Below are positions 1-7,095 of a stretch of DNA of 12,723 bases, one piece after another. A model generated the notes under the pieces. It was not told the origin of the DNA. It saw nothing but the letters and a program-made list of their open reading frames with translations, and did not search any database. Position numbers and translations under genes: made by a program. The DNA lies in NCBI GenBank assembly GCA_043769275.1, contig JAYVJM010000023.1, positions 1 to 12,723 on the forward strand, given 5' to 3'. Source of the stretch: JAYVJM01 sp043769275 (GTDB lineage: Bacteria > Pseudomonadota > Gammaproteobacteria > Pseudomonadales > UBA7239). Position 1 is the stretch's first letter. The number at the start of each line of letters is the position of its first letter.

Positions 1-36
1 CTCTGCCGTGTAAACCATTTGCTTTCTCGCCTTCAT
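1..36 (-). CDS. 5' end of a transposase gene (OrfA-like), partial
   Basis: ATG at 36-34 is preceded by GGAG at a spacing of about 8 bases, and the frame stays open to the window edge. It encodes MKARKQMVYTAE. A short basic start followed by Y-T-A-E is common at the N-terminus of IS3-family OrfA proteins, which carry a helix-turn-helix that binds the element ends. Twelve residues are too few for a firm family call. The main support is position: the gene starts about 60 bp inside the presumed terminal repeat and points away from putA into the element. Confidence 0.5.
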   Translation of the reverse strand, partial: MKARKQMVYTAE

Positions 37-97
37 CGAAACTCTCCGCTTTGTATTTTATTGGCAAAACGGTGTCCACTTTTTGCAGCATAGGTCA
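1..97 (-). mobile_element. End of an insertion sequence (probably IS3 family) inserted in putA; continues off the left edge
   Basis: Read on the minus strand, PutA similarity stops abruptly after the ISPWN motif. The next bases, starting TGACCTATGCTGCAAAAAGT at 97 and followed by GGACACC, do not fit PutA. A TGACC... start followed by AAAAAGTGGACA resembles terminal inverted repeats I know from IS3-family elements. About 60 bp further in, a small gene starts with a good ribosome binding site (see the entry at 1-36), which is where OrfA of such elements begins. The boundary at 97 is my estimate and could be off by a few bases, because the first T may belong to the target. The other end, the target duplication and most of the transposase lie outside the window, so the family assignment is inferred. 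Confidence 0.72.
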
Positions 98-1719
98 TTC
101 CACGGGCTGATGCACACCACAGTGCCTAAGGGTATATGGCTGGCATTATCAAAAGACTGCGTGATTTGGCTCGCGTAATAACGTAAAAAATCCACCGCCT
201 CGCGCACTTCGCCTATTGCGTTGGGTAGTGATTTACCCGCTTCACGCACAAGCAAGCCTAGCAAGGCTGCGTTGTGCGCTTCCATTAAATCCGCGCAGCG
301 ATTCAAACAGGCGGCGCGCTCGCCCACAGCCGTTGTCTGCCAAGCCTTTTGTGCATCGGCTGCGCCACCAAATGCCGCCTGTATTTGCTGTGCAGTGGCG
401 GTTTGCACAAAGCCCACTACATCACGGTGATCGGCTGGGTTGCACACAGGCTTTAGCGTTTCATTGTTTAGTGGCTGCGGCAGATTGGCTCCTAGCATGG
501 GCTGCGCTTTGTATTGCTGGCTTCCGCTGCTGAGTAAACCGGCAGCCAATACAATTAGGGTATTTTCGTTGGATAAATCCAAGCCTTGTGAATTCAGGCG
601 TTCCGTTCCGAATAGGGCACGCGGCAGCGGAATTTTTTCGTGCGATGAAAACAAAGGCATGACAGCTTGTGCTTGATCGACAGGGTCGGCGATCAGCGCA
701 TTTATCGGCATGGATGGTGCGGCAATTTTGTTGACAAAGGAGCTGTTTGCGCCGTTTTCAAGCAAGCGCCGCACGAGGTATGCCTGCAGCGTTTGATGGC
801 TGCCCACGGGCGCGTAAATACGACATGGGCGTGCGAGCTTGTCCATGCCGGTGACTTCTTCGTAAAGTTTTTCTCCCATGCCATGCAGGCACTGGAACTC
901 ATACTGCCCTGCGCAATAATCGTGGCCGGCGAGGTGATAAATAGCCGCCACATTTTGCGCATTGTGTGTGGCAAATTGCGGGTAAATCCATTCCGGTTCT
1001 GCCAGTAGTTTTTTTGCGCAGGCGAGATAGGAAAGGTCGGTATACACCTTGCGCGTATAAACCGGATAATCCGCCAAGCCATCTACCTGCGCACGCTTGA
1101 TTTCGCTGTCCCAATAAGCGCCTTTGACCAGCCGAACCATCAGGCGATGTTCGCTGCGCTGTGCTAAATCCAGCACGTAATCAATGACATAGGGTGCGCG
1201 TTTTTGGTAGGCTTGGATCACAAAGCCAATGCCATTCCAGCCGGCAAATGCAGGGTCGAAACACAGCGCTTCCAATAGGTCGAGTGACAGGTCGAGGCGA
1301 TCAGACTCTTCAGCATCAATGTTGATTCCAATGTTGTATTGTCGCGCTAGGACGCTTAATGCGTGTAGGCGTGGCAATAGTTCGGCCATCACGCGCTTTT
1401 TTTGCGCACGCGAATAACGTGGGTGCAGGGCGGATAACTTGATCGAAATGCCAGGCCCTGCATAAACGCCGACATTGCCAGCAGACTGCCCAATGGCGTG
1501 AATAGCTGCTTCGTCGTCTTGGTAATAACGTGCCGCATCTTCCGCCGTGCAGGCGGCCTCCCCGAGCATGTCGCAGGAATACAAAAAGCCACGCGCGCTG
1601 AACTCGCGCCTATTTTTTAAGGCATCGCTAATCGTTTCGCCGGCGATGAATTGATTGCCCATCATGCGCATGGCCGTTGTCATCGCACCGCGCACAACAG
1701 GTTCCCCACAGAGAGCCAA
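58..1719 (-). pseudogene. putA: putA main fragment: proline dehydrogenase domain plus a stub of the P5C dehydrogenase domain, cut by an IS
   Basis: PutA is a peripheral-membrane flavoenzyme. It oxidises proline to pyrroline-5-carboxylate (FAD-dependent) and then to glutamate (NAD-dependent). This 553-codon frame matches E. coli PutA closely from the GEPVVR region onward. The proline dehydrogenase barrel looks intact: SIKLSALHPRYSRAQ (about residues 92-106), NIDAEE (133-138), VRLVKGAYWDSEIKRAQ (195-211), PQFATHNA (247-254) and YLVRRLLENGAN (314-325), whose paired arginines bind the proline carboxylate. The linker and the start of the aldehyde dehydrogenase domain follow (VREAGK, EVREAVDFLRYYA). 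Similarity ends at ISPWN (residues 537-541). The last 12 codons are read from IS DNA up to TAA at 58-60, so the catalytic cysteine and most of the P5C dehydrogenase are gone. The start at 1719 (TTG) is not a natural PutA start: the frame continues upstream through an in-frame TGA at 1731-1729 into the next entry. Translation of this fragment is uncertain. If it is made, P5C would not be oxidised by this protein. Confidence 0.9.
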
Positions 1720-1728
1720 CAGTCGCGC

Positions 1729-2208
1729 TCAGGCATTGGAAAAATGCGTGTGACTTTCTGTATTCACCAGTTTGCCCGTGAGCATTAAGTCCCAGCTCGC
1801 GGCATTCACAAAAAATGCCGGTGATTGACCGATGTGAGACGACCAGTCGCCGCTGCCAACTTTGTCTCGAATCAAGGCATCTCTGGTGGCGGCATCGGGA
1901 ATGCGTAGCAGCGATTCCGCCAGACACATTAAGGCCATCCCCTCATTGCTCGATAAAGAAAACTGCTGCATTAAAGCCTCTACGCCGCTGCTTGAGCCTT
2001 TGTCGCGCAGAGTCGAAACCAGTTGGTAGGCCAGCGCGCGAGTATGTGCCACAACTTCTGCATTGGGCATTTTTGCCTGCTCTAGCAGTGCCTGCACGCA
2101 CGCGGATTCTGGACAGCGATACGCCGCTGTAATGGCCGATCGCAGCGGTGGTTGTACGTCAACGCTTTGTGCGAGGGCAAAAAAAAACAGGGGGTGGTAG
2201 GGCTGCAA
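1729..2208 (-). pseudogene. putA: putA N-terminal fragment, ended by an in-frame TGA
   Basis: This 159-codon frame is the alpha-helical region before the proline dehydrogenase barrel of PutA. Motifs RSAITAAYRCPE, QFSLSSNEGMALMCLAE, LLRIPDAATRDALIRDK and FVNAASWDLMLTGKLVN line up with E. coli PutA from about residue 90. The TGA at 1731-1729 is in the same reading frame as the main fragment (residues NA, stop, ARLLALCGEP), so a single nonsense change separates the two. It sits where E. coli PutA has leucine. The TTG at 2208 has no Shine-Dalgarno sequence. The run of nine T (minus strand, 2187-2179) suggests a frame break: with one T fewer, the upstream frame containing ATG at 2254 would join in phase. 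No ribbon-helix-helix DNA-binding domain is visible, so this was either a PutA lacking the repressor domain or has lost its N-terminus. Another frame from GTG 2398 (AGGAGGAGGG upstream) is also open up to this point. Confidence 0.82.
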
Positions 2209-2341
2209 TACATGGCTCTGTGCTGTGCACGTCGGTCGTTGTCACACGGGTCATATCTGTGTGCTCTGAAAGGGCAGTGCTATGTTGAGACAAGCCTTGA
2301 GTGATGCCTTTGCATCGAACACAGAGCGATGCCAGATGTAC

Positions 2342-2353
2342 ACCACATGTGGT
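2342..2353. repeat. Perfect 12-bp palindrome upstream of putA (possible operator)
   Basis: ACCACATGTGGT reads the same on both strands. It lies in the 244-bp stretch between the putA fragment and the FAD dehydrogenase gene, about 90 bp before the ATG at 2254 that may have been the original putA start. A 12-bp palindrome there could bind a dimeric regulator, but I know no regulator with this exact site and a chance palindrome is possible. The rest of this stretch holds a 6-bp inverted repeat (CTAAGT/ACTTAG, 2436-2456) over the end of the upstream gene and a C/G-rich imperfect hairpin (about 2404-2428), neither of which has a T tract. Confidence 0.25.
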
Positions 2354-2452
2354 TTTCGGGCGGAGGGCAACGTAACCTTCGACATAAAGTGAGAACACAG
2401 GTTCCCTCCTCCTGTTGCGGGAAGAGGGTGTTTGCCTAAGTTAATACGGTAC

Positions 2453-4165
2453 TTAGCTTGCCTGCACGGCCATAACGTCGTCAGCGGCGATAAAACCAAA
2501 GGCCATTGCGGGGCCGATAGTGGAGCCGGCACCGGCGTAGGTGGGGCCCATTAGGGCTGATGAGTTGTTGCCAATTGCATATAAATGGGGAACAATCCTG
2601 CCGTTTTTATCCAGCACGCGCGCTTTCTCATCGGCCAGCAAACCGCCTTTTGTTCCTAGCTCGCCGGCGTGGACTTTCACCGCGTAATACGGCGCTTCAA
2701 TGGGCATTAAACACGGGTTGGGGAAGCCGGTTTGGTCGTCGCCGTAATAGCGGTCGTATTCGTCATCGCCTTTGCCGTATTCCAAATCTTTGCCGGTTTT
2801 AGCGTACTCGTTCATTGCGGCCATGCTTTGTTTTAGATTGTCTACAGCGATGCCTGTTTTATTCGCCAGCTCGTCCAGTGTTTCTGCTTTGAAAATGTAG
2901 TTGTCCCACAAGGCTTTTGGCACGCTGCCGTCTTTCATCACGTCGCCAGGAAATACAGGTCCGCACGGGTATTTTTGGCGATAGGCTTTGCCAAAAACCA
3001 TCCACGACGGTACCGTCTGCACGCCTTCGCGCTGACGCTTATACATGTCCTGTACCACGGTGATGTAGGGCGCGGCTTCGTCAGTGTAGCGTTTGCCGTT
3101 CATGTCGAGAAACACACAGCCCGGTAACGATTTTTCCACAATCATCATGCGCGCTTGCGCCTCGCCGGGCACGACCACCGTCGGCCCCCACCAAGCGTCG
3201 TCCATAAAAGCAACATCCGCACCGATAGCCAAGCCTGCGCGGTGCGCATCGCCGGTGTTGCCGGGCGAGCCTGCCGTCCATGAAGCGTCGGTGGGTGCTG
3301 GCAGATACTGCTCGCGCATGGCCTGATTTTTTTCGAAGCCGCCAGCACCGAGAATCACACCTTTTTTGGCGCGAATGTGAAACGGCGCGCCGTTTTTCTC
3401 GATGGTAGCGCCGGCAATTTTTCCGTCTTCCATCACCAGCTCTTTCAAGCCGCAGTTAAGCCATAGCGGGATGTCGCGCTCCAGCATGGATTTGCGCAGC
3501 GAGCCAACCAGGGCGTTACCGAGCGTCAAGCGGCGGCTGCGTTTTTTCAGGCGCAAACGATAGGGTAAGTCGAGAATCCACTGCGCCACTACGCGCATAA
3601 ATAGCGTGATCCAGCCTTTTTCTTTTTTGAAAACTGTGCGGAATTCCATTGTTTCCATGGTGAAAATGCCAAACAACAGTGTTTGCGGATGTTGTTCACG
3701 CAAGTTGTCAAAGTCAGCACCCAATTCTGCCGCGTTAAATGCTTTTGGATCGTGGCTGCGTCCGCCGCTTTTATAGCCGGGCGCACCTGGGTAGTAGTCG
3801 GGGTAAATATCAAGAGATTCGAAGCGCAAACGGGTTTTTTCGTGCAGCCATTTGAGCATTTGTGGGGCTTTGTCGATGTAGGCGTGGATACGTGCGTCGG
3901 GGACGGTGTTGCCGATTAAATGTTTGAGGTAGTTAAAACCTTCTTCGGCGCTGTCTTTTAAGCCTTTTGTCTTCATTAATTGGCTGTTTGGCACCCAAAT
4001 AACGCCGCCGCTCATGGCGGTATTGCCTCCGTATTTATTTGTTTTTTCGATCATCAACGTATCTGCGCCGTTATCTGTGGCGCGAATGGCGGCCACCATC
4101 GCACCGCCGCCAGAACCTACGACTAATACATCGACTGTATGATCCCACTTCACTGCTTCTGCCAT
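2453..4165 (-). CDS. FAD-dependent dehydrogenase of the 3-ketosteroid Δ1-dehydrogenase / fumarate reductase flavoprotein family
   Basis: A 570-residue cytoplasmic flavoprotein. Residues 12-41 form the N-terminal FAD-binding Rossmann fold (VDVLVVGSGGGAMVAAIRAT, with the glycine cluster at 17-21 and Glu40 where the ribose-binding acid is expected), followed by KYGGNTAMSGG. The C-terminus has PYYAVKVHAGELGTKGG, an LYAIGNNSSALMG segment and YAGAGSTIGPAMAFGFIAA, the second FAD-contact region of the KstD group. Length agrees with KstD enzymes (about 510-575 residues), which insert a Δ1 double bond into ring A of 3-ketosteroids and pass electrons to a quinone or other acceptor. The exact substrate cannot be read here: no other steroid-degradation gene is in the window, and related enzymes act on other enoyl or ketone substrates. 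The ATG at 4165 has GAGG 7 bases upstream. The gene follows the exonuclease gene after 73 bp on the same strand and may have its own promoter. Confidence 0.8.
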   Translation of the reverse strand: MAEAVKWDHTVDVLVVGSGGGAMVAAIRATDNGADTLMIEKTNKYGGNTAMSGGVIWVPNSQLMKTKGLKDSAEEGFNYLKHLIGNTVPDARIHAYIDKAPQMLKWLHEKTRLRFESLDIYPDYYPGAPGYKSGGRSHDPKAFNAAELGADFDNLREQHPQTLLFGIFTMETMEFRTVFKKEKGWITLFMRVVAQWILDLPYRLRLKKRSRRLTLGNALVGSLRKSMLERDIPLWLNCGLKELVMEDGKIAGATIEKNGAPFHIRAKKGVILGAGGFEKNQAMREQYLPAPTDASWTAGSPGNTGDAHRAGLAIGADVAFMDDAWWGPTVVVPGEAQARMMIVEKSLPGCVFLDMNGKRYTDEAAPYITVVQDMYKRQREGVQTVPSWMVFGKAYRQKYPCGPVFPGDVMKDGSVPKALWDNYIFKAETLDELANKTGIAVDNLKQSMAAMNEYAKTGKDLEYGKGDDEYDRYYGDDQTGFPNPCLMPIEAPYYAVKVHAGELGTKGGLLADEKARVLDKNGRIVPHLYAIGNNSSALMGPTYAGAGSTIGPAMAFGFIAADDVMAVQAS

Positions 4166-4238
4166 GACCCGCCCTCGTCTTGTTGATGCGAATAGTTATT
4201 AAAAATAAGGAAGTTAAACGCGTGTCAGTCTATTGCCA

Positions 4239-5009
4239 TCACAGCGCATAATCCATAATCAGCGGGGCATGGTCTGAAAACCGCGTTGTTTTGTAGATGG
4301 AAGCGCTCGCGATTTTATTGCGCAAATTTGGCGAAATCAGTTGGTAGTCAATACGCCAACCCACGTTTTTTGCCCAGGCTTGGCCGCGATTGGACCACCA
4401 CGTGTATTGCTCCGCTGTTTGATCGACGACACGAAAGGCATCAATCCAGCCGATGTCATTAAGCAGCACATCCAGCCATGCACGTTCCTCCGGCAAAAAA
4501 CCTGAGTTTTTCTGGTTTGTTTTCCAATTTTTTAGGTCAATGGGTTTGTGCGCGATATTCCAGTCACCAGACACAATATAGTCGCGGCCGTCATTGGCCT
4601 GTTTGCGCAACATCGGCAAATAACGCGCCAGGAAGTCCATTTTTTTCTGCTGTGCCAACGCGCCGCTGGAGCCGGATGGCAAATACAGCGAAGCGACAGA
4701 GAGGTTGCCAAAGTCCGCTTGCAGATAACGGCCTTCGGTATCGGCAGATTCCCAGCCAAGCCCCGTATGTATCTTGTCTGGTTGGCGGCGGCAATACAGC
4801 GCGGTGCCGCTGTAACCTTTTTTTTCGGCATCAAAATAAAAACAGTGGTATCCAGCCGGATAAAATACTTTATCCTCTAGCTGATGATTCTGTGCGCGGG
4901 TTTCCTGTATGCAGATGACATCGGCATCACTTGCTAATACCCACTCAAAAAAACCTTTATTCGCCGCAGCGCGAATGCCATTAGTGTTGACGGTGATAAC
5001 TCGAAACAT
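4239..5009 (-). CDS. xthA: Exonuclease III family protein (XthA-type AP endonuclease, Crc-like relative)
   Basis: A 256-residue endonuclease/exonuclease/phosphatase-fold protein. Family members cleave DNA at abasic sites and degrade 3' ends in base-excision repair, using a divalent metal. The expected active-site residues are all present: Asn10 (VNTNGIRAA), Glu36 (IQETRA), Tyr109 (SLYLPSG), Asp149 and Asn151 (GDWNIAH), Asp221 (GWRIDYQ), and Asp246-His247 (SDHAP). Overall spacing and segments such as GRYLQADF, FLPEERAWLD and YTWWSNRGQAW recall Pseudomonas Crc, an Hfq partner in catabolite repression. Crc, however, has lost several of these catalytic residues, so I call this a nuclease. I chose ATG 5009 because family proteins start with M-(F/R)-x-I-T-V-N. 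The frame is open upstream to 5060, but those 17 residues are hydrophobic and unlike the family. The start is 94 bp from the divergent patatin gene. The Shine-Dalgarno sequence is weak. Confidence 0.87.
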   Translation of the reverse strand: MFRVITVNTNGIRAAANKGFFEWVLASDADVICIQETRAQNHQLEDKVFYPAGYHCFYFDAEKKGYSGTALYCRRQPDKIHTGLGWESADTEGRYLQADFGNLSVASLYLPSGSSGALAQQKKMDFLARYLPMLRKQANDGRDYIVSGDWNIAHKPIDLKNWKTNQKNSGFLPEERAWLDVLLNDIGWIDAFRVVDQTAEQYTWWSNRGQAWAKNVGWRIDYQLISPNLRNKIASASIYKTTRFSDHAPLIMDYAL

Positions 5010-5103
5010 AATGAAGCCAGATAGCCATAAAAGCACGTAGGCTACACTGAATATAGCCAAATCAGAATGTTTAAGATGTAAGCAAAGCCACGGGATTCAG
5101 ACA

Positions 5104-6288
5104 ATGAAAACAGCCTTAGTACTGTCAGGCGGTGGAGCGCGAGCCGCTTATCAGGTTGGCGTGTTAAAAGCACTGGCCGAAATTTTACCTTTTTATAGCC
5201 ATAACCCGTTTCCGATTATTTGCGGGACATCGGCGGGGGCGATTAACGCGGCTGCGCTGGCGTGTTCCGCCGACCACTTTCGTACCGGTATAACGCAACT
5301 GGAAAATCTGTGGGGGAATCTTCATATCGAGCAGGTGCAGCGTGCAGGTTTTGCCGATCTTTTCCTTGGCTCCCTAAAGTTAGTGGGTGCTTTTTTTCAC
5401 CGTGGTGTATCGTACGGCAGGCCGCTTTCTCTGTTTGACAATACGCCGCTTTATCATCTTCTTCTGGACAATATTCCACTGCATAACTTGCAGCGTCTGA
5501 TTGATGAAAACCATCTGCATGCTCTGTGTATAACCGCACTTGGATACAGCACAGGGCACAGCATCAACTTTTTTCAAGGCCATAAGAGTATTGAGTCATG
5601 GAAACGTGCGCGGCGAACAGGTGTGCGTTGTGGATTGACGCATCAGCACATCATGGCTTCTAGCGCGTTGCCGGCTATTTTCCCTGCTGTGCGTATCCAC
5701 CGTGAGTTTTTTGGTGATGGCGCGATTCGTCAAACTACGCCGATGAGCGCTGCGTTGCATTTGGGTGCGAGTAAACTGCTGGTGATCGGCGCCAGCCGCC
5801 ACAATGTCAGCATACCGCGTACCGATGTCACGCACTCGCCTTCGCTGGCGCAGATTTTTACGCAGTTATTGAGCAGTGCATTTATTGATTCCGTTGAGGA
5901 AGACATCAGCACAATGGAGCGCTTTAATCGCTTTCTAATGGAGATAGAGCCAGGAAAGCGGGCGCAAATACAAGCGCAGCCGGTTGACGTATTGGCTTTG
6001 TCGCCAAGCATCAGCTTTGATGAAATTGCCTTGCGCCACGTTAAATACCTGCCGCGTTCCATGCGTATTTTTTTAAAGACTATCGGTGCTACACGTAAAA
6101 CGGGTGGCTCCAGCATTACCAGTTATCTGCTTTTCGAGGCGCACTATTGCCAAGAGTTAATGGATTGCGGTTACGCAGACGGGTTGGCGCAGGCCGACAA
6201 AATCCGCGAATTTATGGTGGCTTGCCCCCTCGCCTCGGGCTGTCCTACTCCCAGCGCACCTCCTTTTGGCGACGTGTTGCCCGTTTAA
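5104..6288 (+). CDS. Patatin-like phospholipase
   Basis: A 394-residue patatin-domain lipid acyl hydrolase using a Ser-Asp dyad. Residues 9-13 (GGGAR, followed by AAYQVGVLKAL) form the oxyanion hole. The nucleophile is Ser43 in GTSAG (41-45), followed by AINAAALA. The catalytic aspartate is Asp205 in FGDGAIRQTTP, and LLVIGASR follows as in many bacterial patatins. I see no signal peptide, so it is probably cytoplasmic or membrane-associated. The roughly 190 residues after the dyad Asp (for example DSVEEDISTMERFNRF and PRSMRIFLKTIGA) match the C-terminal part of long bacterial patatins related to the RssA/YlbK type. Likely substrates are phospholipids or other acyl esters, but the sequence cannot say which. 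ATG 5104 starts directly at the family motif, with only a weak GGGA upstream. It is transcribed away from xthA and towards dolP. It has no bacterial toxin secretion signal such as that of ExoU, so a housekeeping lipid role is more likely. Confidence 0.88.
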   Translation: MKTALVLSGGGARAAYQVGVLKALAEILPFYSHNPFPIICGTSAGAINAAALACSADHFRTGITQLENLWGNLHIEQVQRAGFADLFLGSLKLVGAFFHRGVSYGRPLSLFDNTPLYHLLLDNIPLHNLQRLIDENHLHALCITALGYSTGHSINFFQGHKSIESWKRARRTGVRCGLTHQHIMASSALPAIFPAVRIHREFFGDGAIRQTTPMSAALHLGASKLLVIGASRHNVSIPRTDVTHSPSLAQIFTQLLSSAFIDSVEEDISTMERFNRFLMEIEPGKRAQIQAQPVDVLALSPSISFDEIALRHVKYLPRSMRIFLKTIGATRKTGGSSITSYLLFEAHYCQELMDCGYADGLAQADKIREFMVACPLASGCPTPSAPPFGDVLPV

Positions 6289-6345
6289 GGATTTGTTTAA
6301 AAATAAACTTCCCGAATTGATATGTCTGTTCGTGGTGATGTTTCC

Positions 6346-6409
6346 GTTCATCCTGAGCCTGTCGAAGGAGTCGAGCTATGAACAGCCCTTCGGCAGGCTC
6401 AGGATGAAC
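6346..6409. repeat. Long inverted repeat of the REP/intergenic-palindrome type, between convergent genes
   Basis: The left arm at 6346-6368 (GTTCATCCTGAGCCTGTCGA then AGG) is the reverse complement of the right arm at 6387-6409 over 23 bp with one mismatch, which would be a G-U pair in RNA. The loop is 18 bases. From memory, the core motif CCTTCGACAGGCTCAGGATG recurs as an intergenic repeat in very many bacterial genomes, so this is likely one copy of a dispersed palindromic element. It lies in the 165-bp gap between the 3' ends of the patatin gene and dolP. There it could act as a transcription barrier or RNA 3'-end stabiliser in both directions. No T tract follows, so it is not a standard intrinsic terminator. 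Confidence 0.88.
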
Positions 6410-6453
6410 AGAAAATCAGGAAGGGAAGATTTAACCTCGAAGTGCATAACTGC

Positions 6454-7095
6454 TTAATTGATATATTCAAACACTTTGACAATGCGCTGTGCGCCATCCG
6501 TGGCCTGTGCAATGCTGGCTGCACGGTCACCCTCTTGTTTGGTCACCACCCCCATCAGATAGACCACGCCGTTTTCGGTGACGACCTTGATGTGTCCGCT
6601 ATCGATATCATTCGCGTCCATTATTTTGGTTTTGACTTTGGTGGTAAGCCAACCGTCGTAGCCGCGTACGCTGGCCGACGTTTCTTCGCCTACCGTGAGG
6701 GCGTTGTTGACTTGACGCACGCCATTGGCGTTTGCGGCAATGTTGGCGACGGTTTCGCGCAGCCCTTCACTGGGCACCTGCCCAAGCAATAACACGATGC
6801 CGTTGTAAACAATGACATTAATGTGGGCTGCACGTAGATCGCTGCTGGTTTTGCGAATATTGACGGTAATCACGCTTTCTATATTGCTGTCGCTTATGGC
6901 ACTGCCCATGCTGCGCCCGCCGTGATCTTGTTGGATGGGGCCGGTGTTTACCACGTCGAGCACTGTCGTGCAGCCACTCAAAGCCGACAGCAGCAGTATT
7001 AACAGTCCTTGGCTAAAAAGGGTGTTTTTGTTCGCGCTTGCTTGTGCGCCAAGTTTTTGTGCATTTGTTTCTATTTGCTTCATTGTCGTTTCCAT
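6454..7095 (-). CDS. dolP: Outer-membrane BON-domain lipoprotein DolP (YraP)
   Basis: A 213-residue protein with a lipoprotein signal: hydrophobic run LLILLLSALSGC with the lipidated cysteine at 42. Two BON domains follow, roughly residues 70-138 (ESVITVNIRKTSSDLRAAHI...NGIVLLLGQVPSEGLRETV) and 143-213 (GYDGWLTTKVKTKIMDAND...NGVVYLMGVVTKQEGDRAA). Each shows the family's 'G-x-V-x-L-x-G-x-V' strand. E. coli DolP binds anionic phospholipid at the division site and supports outer-membrane integrity. The segment before the signal is unusually long (about 25 residues). The start is nevertheless well supported by GGAGGT five bases before ATG 7095, at a TAATG junction with the diaA stop, which suggests translational coupling. 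It is last in the lpoA-yraN-diaA-dolP operon, as in E. coli. Confidence 0.92.
   Translation of the reverse strand: METTMKQIETNAQKLGAQASANKNTLFSQGLLILLLSALSGCTTVLDVVNTGPIQQDHGGRSMGSAISDSNIESVITVNIRKTSSDLRAAHINVIVYNGIVLLLGQVPSEGLRETVANIAANANGVRQVNNALTVGEETSASVRGYDGWLTTKVKTKIMDANDIDSGHIKVVTENGVVYLMGVVTKQEGDRAASIAQATDGAQRIVKVFEYIN

Noticed and set aside
1729..1731. In-frame TGA in putA as a selenocysteine or recoding signal
   Set aside because: PutA is not a selenoprotein family, the position is normally leucine, and several genes in the window use TGA as a normal stop. A nonsense mutation is simpler.
2436..2456. CTAAGT/ACTTAG inverted repeat as a terminator of the FAD dehydrogenase gene
   Set aside because: Only a 6-bp AT-rich stem without a following T tract, and it overlaps the stop codon. 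Too weak to call.
4478..4918. Open frame on the plus strand opposite the exonuclease gene
   Set aside because: It lies wholly antisense to a gene with full catalytic motifs and has no recognisable protein character. The same applies to open frames opposite lpoA/yraN, putA and epd.
5010..5060. Upstream extension of the exonuclease gene to 5060
   Set aside because: The extra 17 residues are hydrophobic, not seen in the family, and would run most of the way through the short divergent intergenic region.
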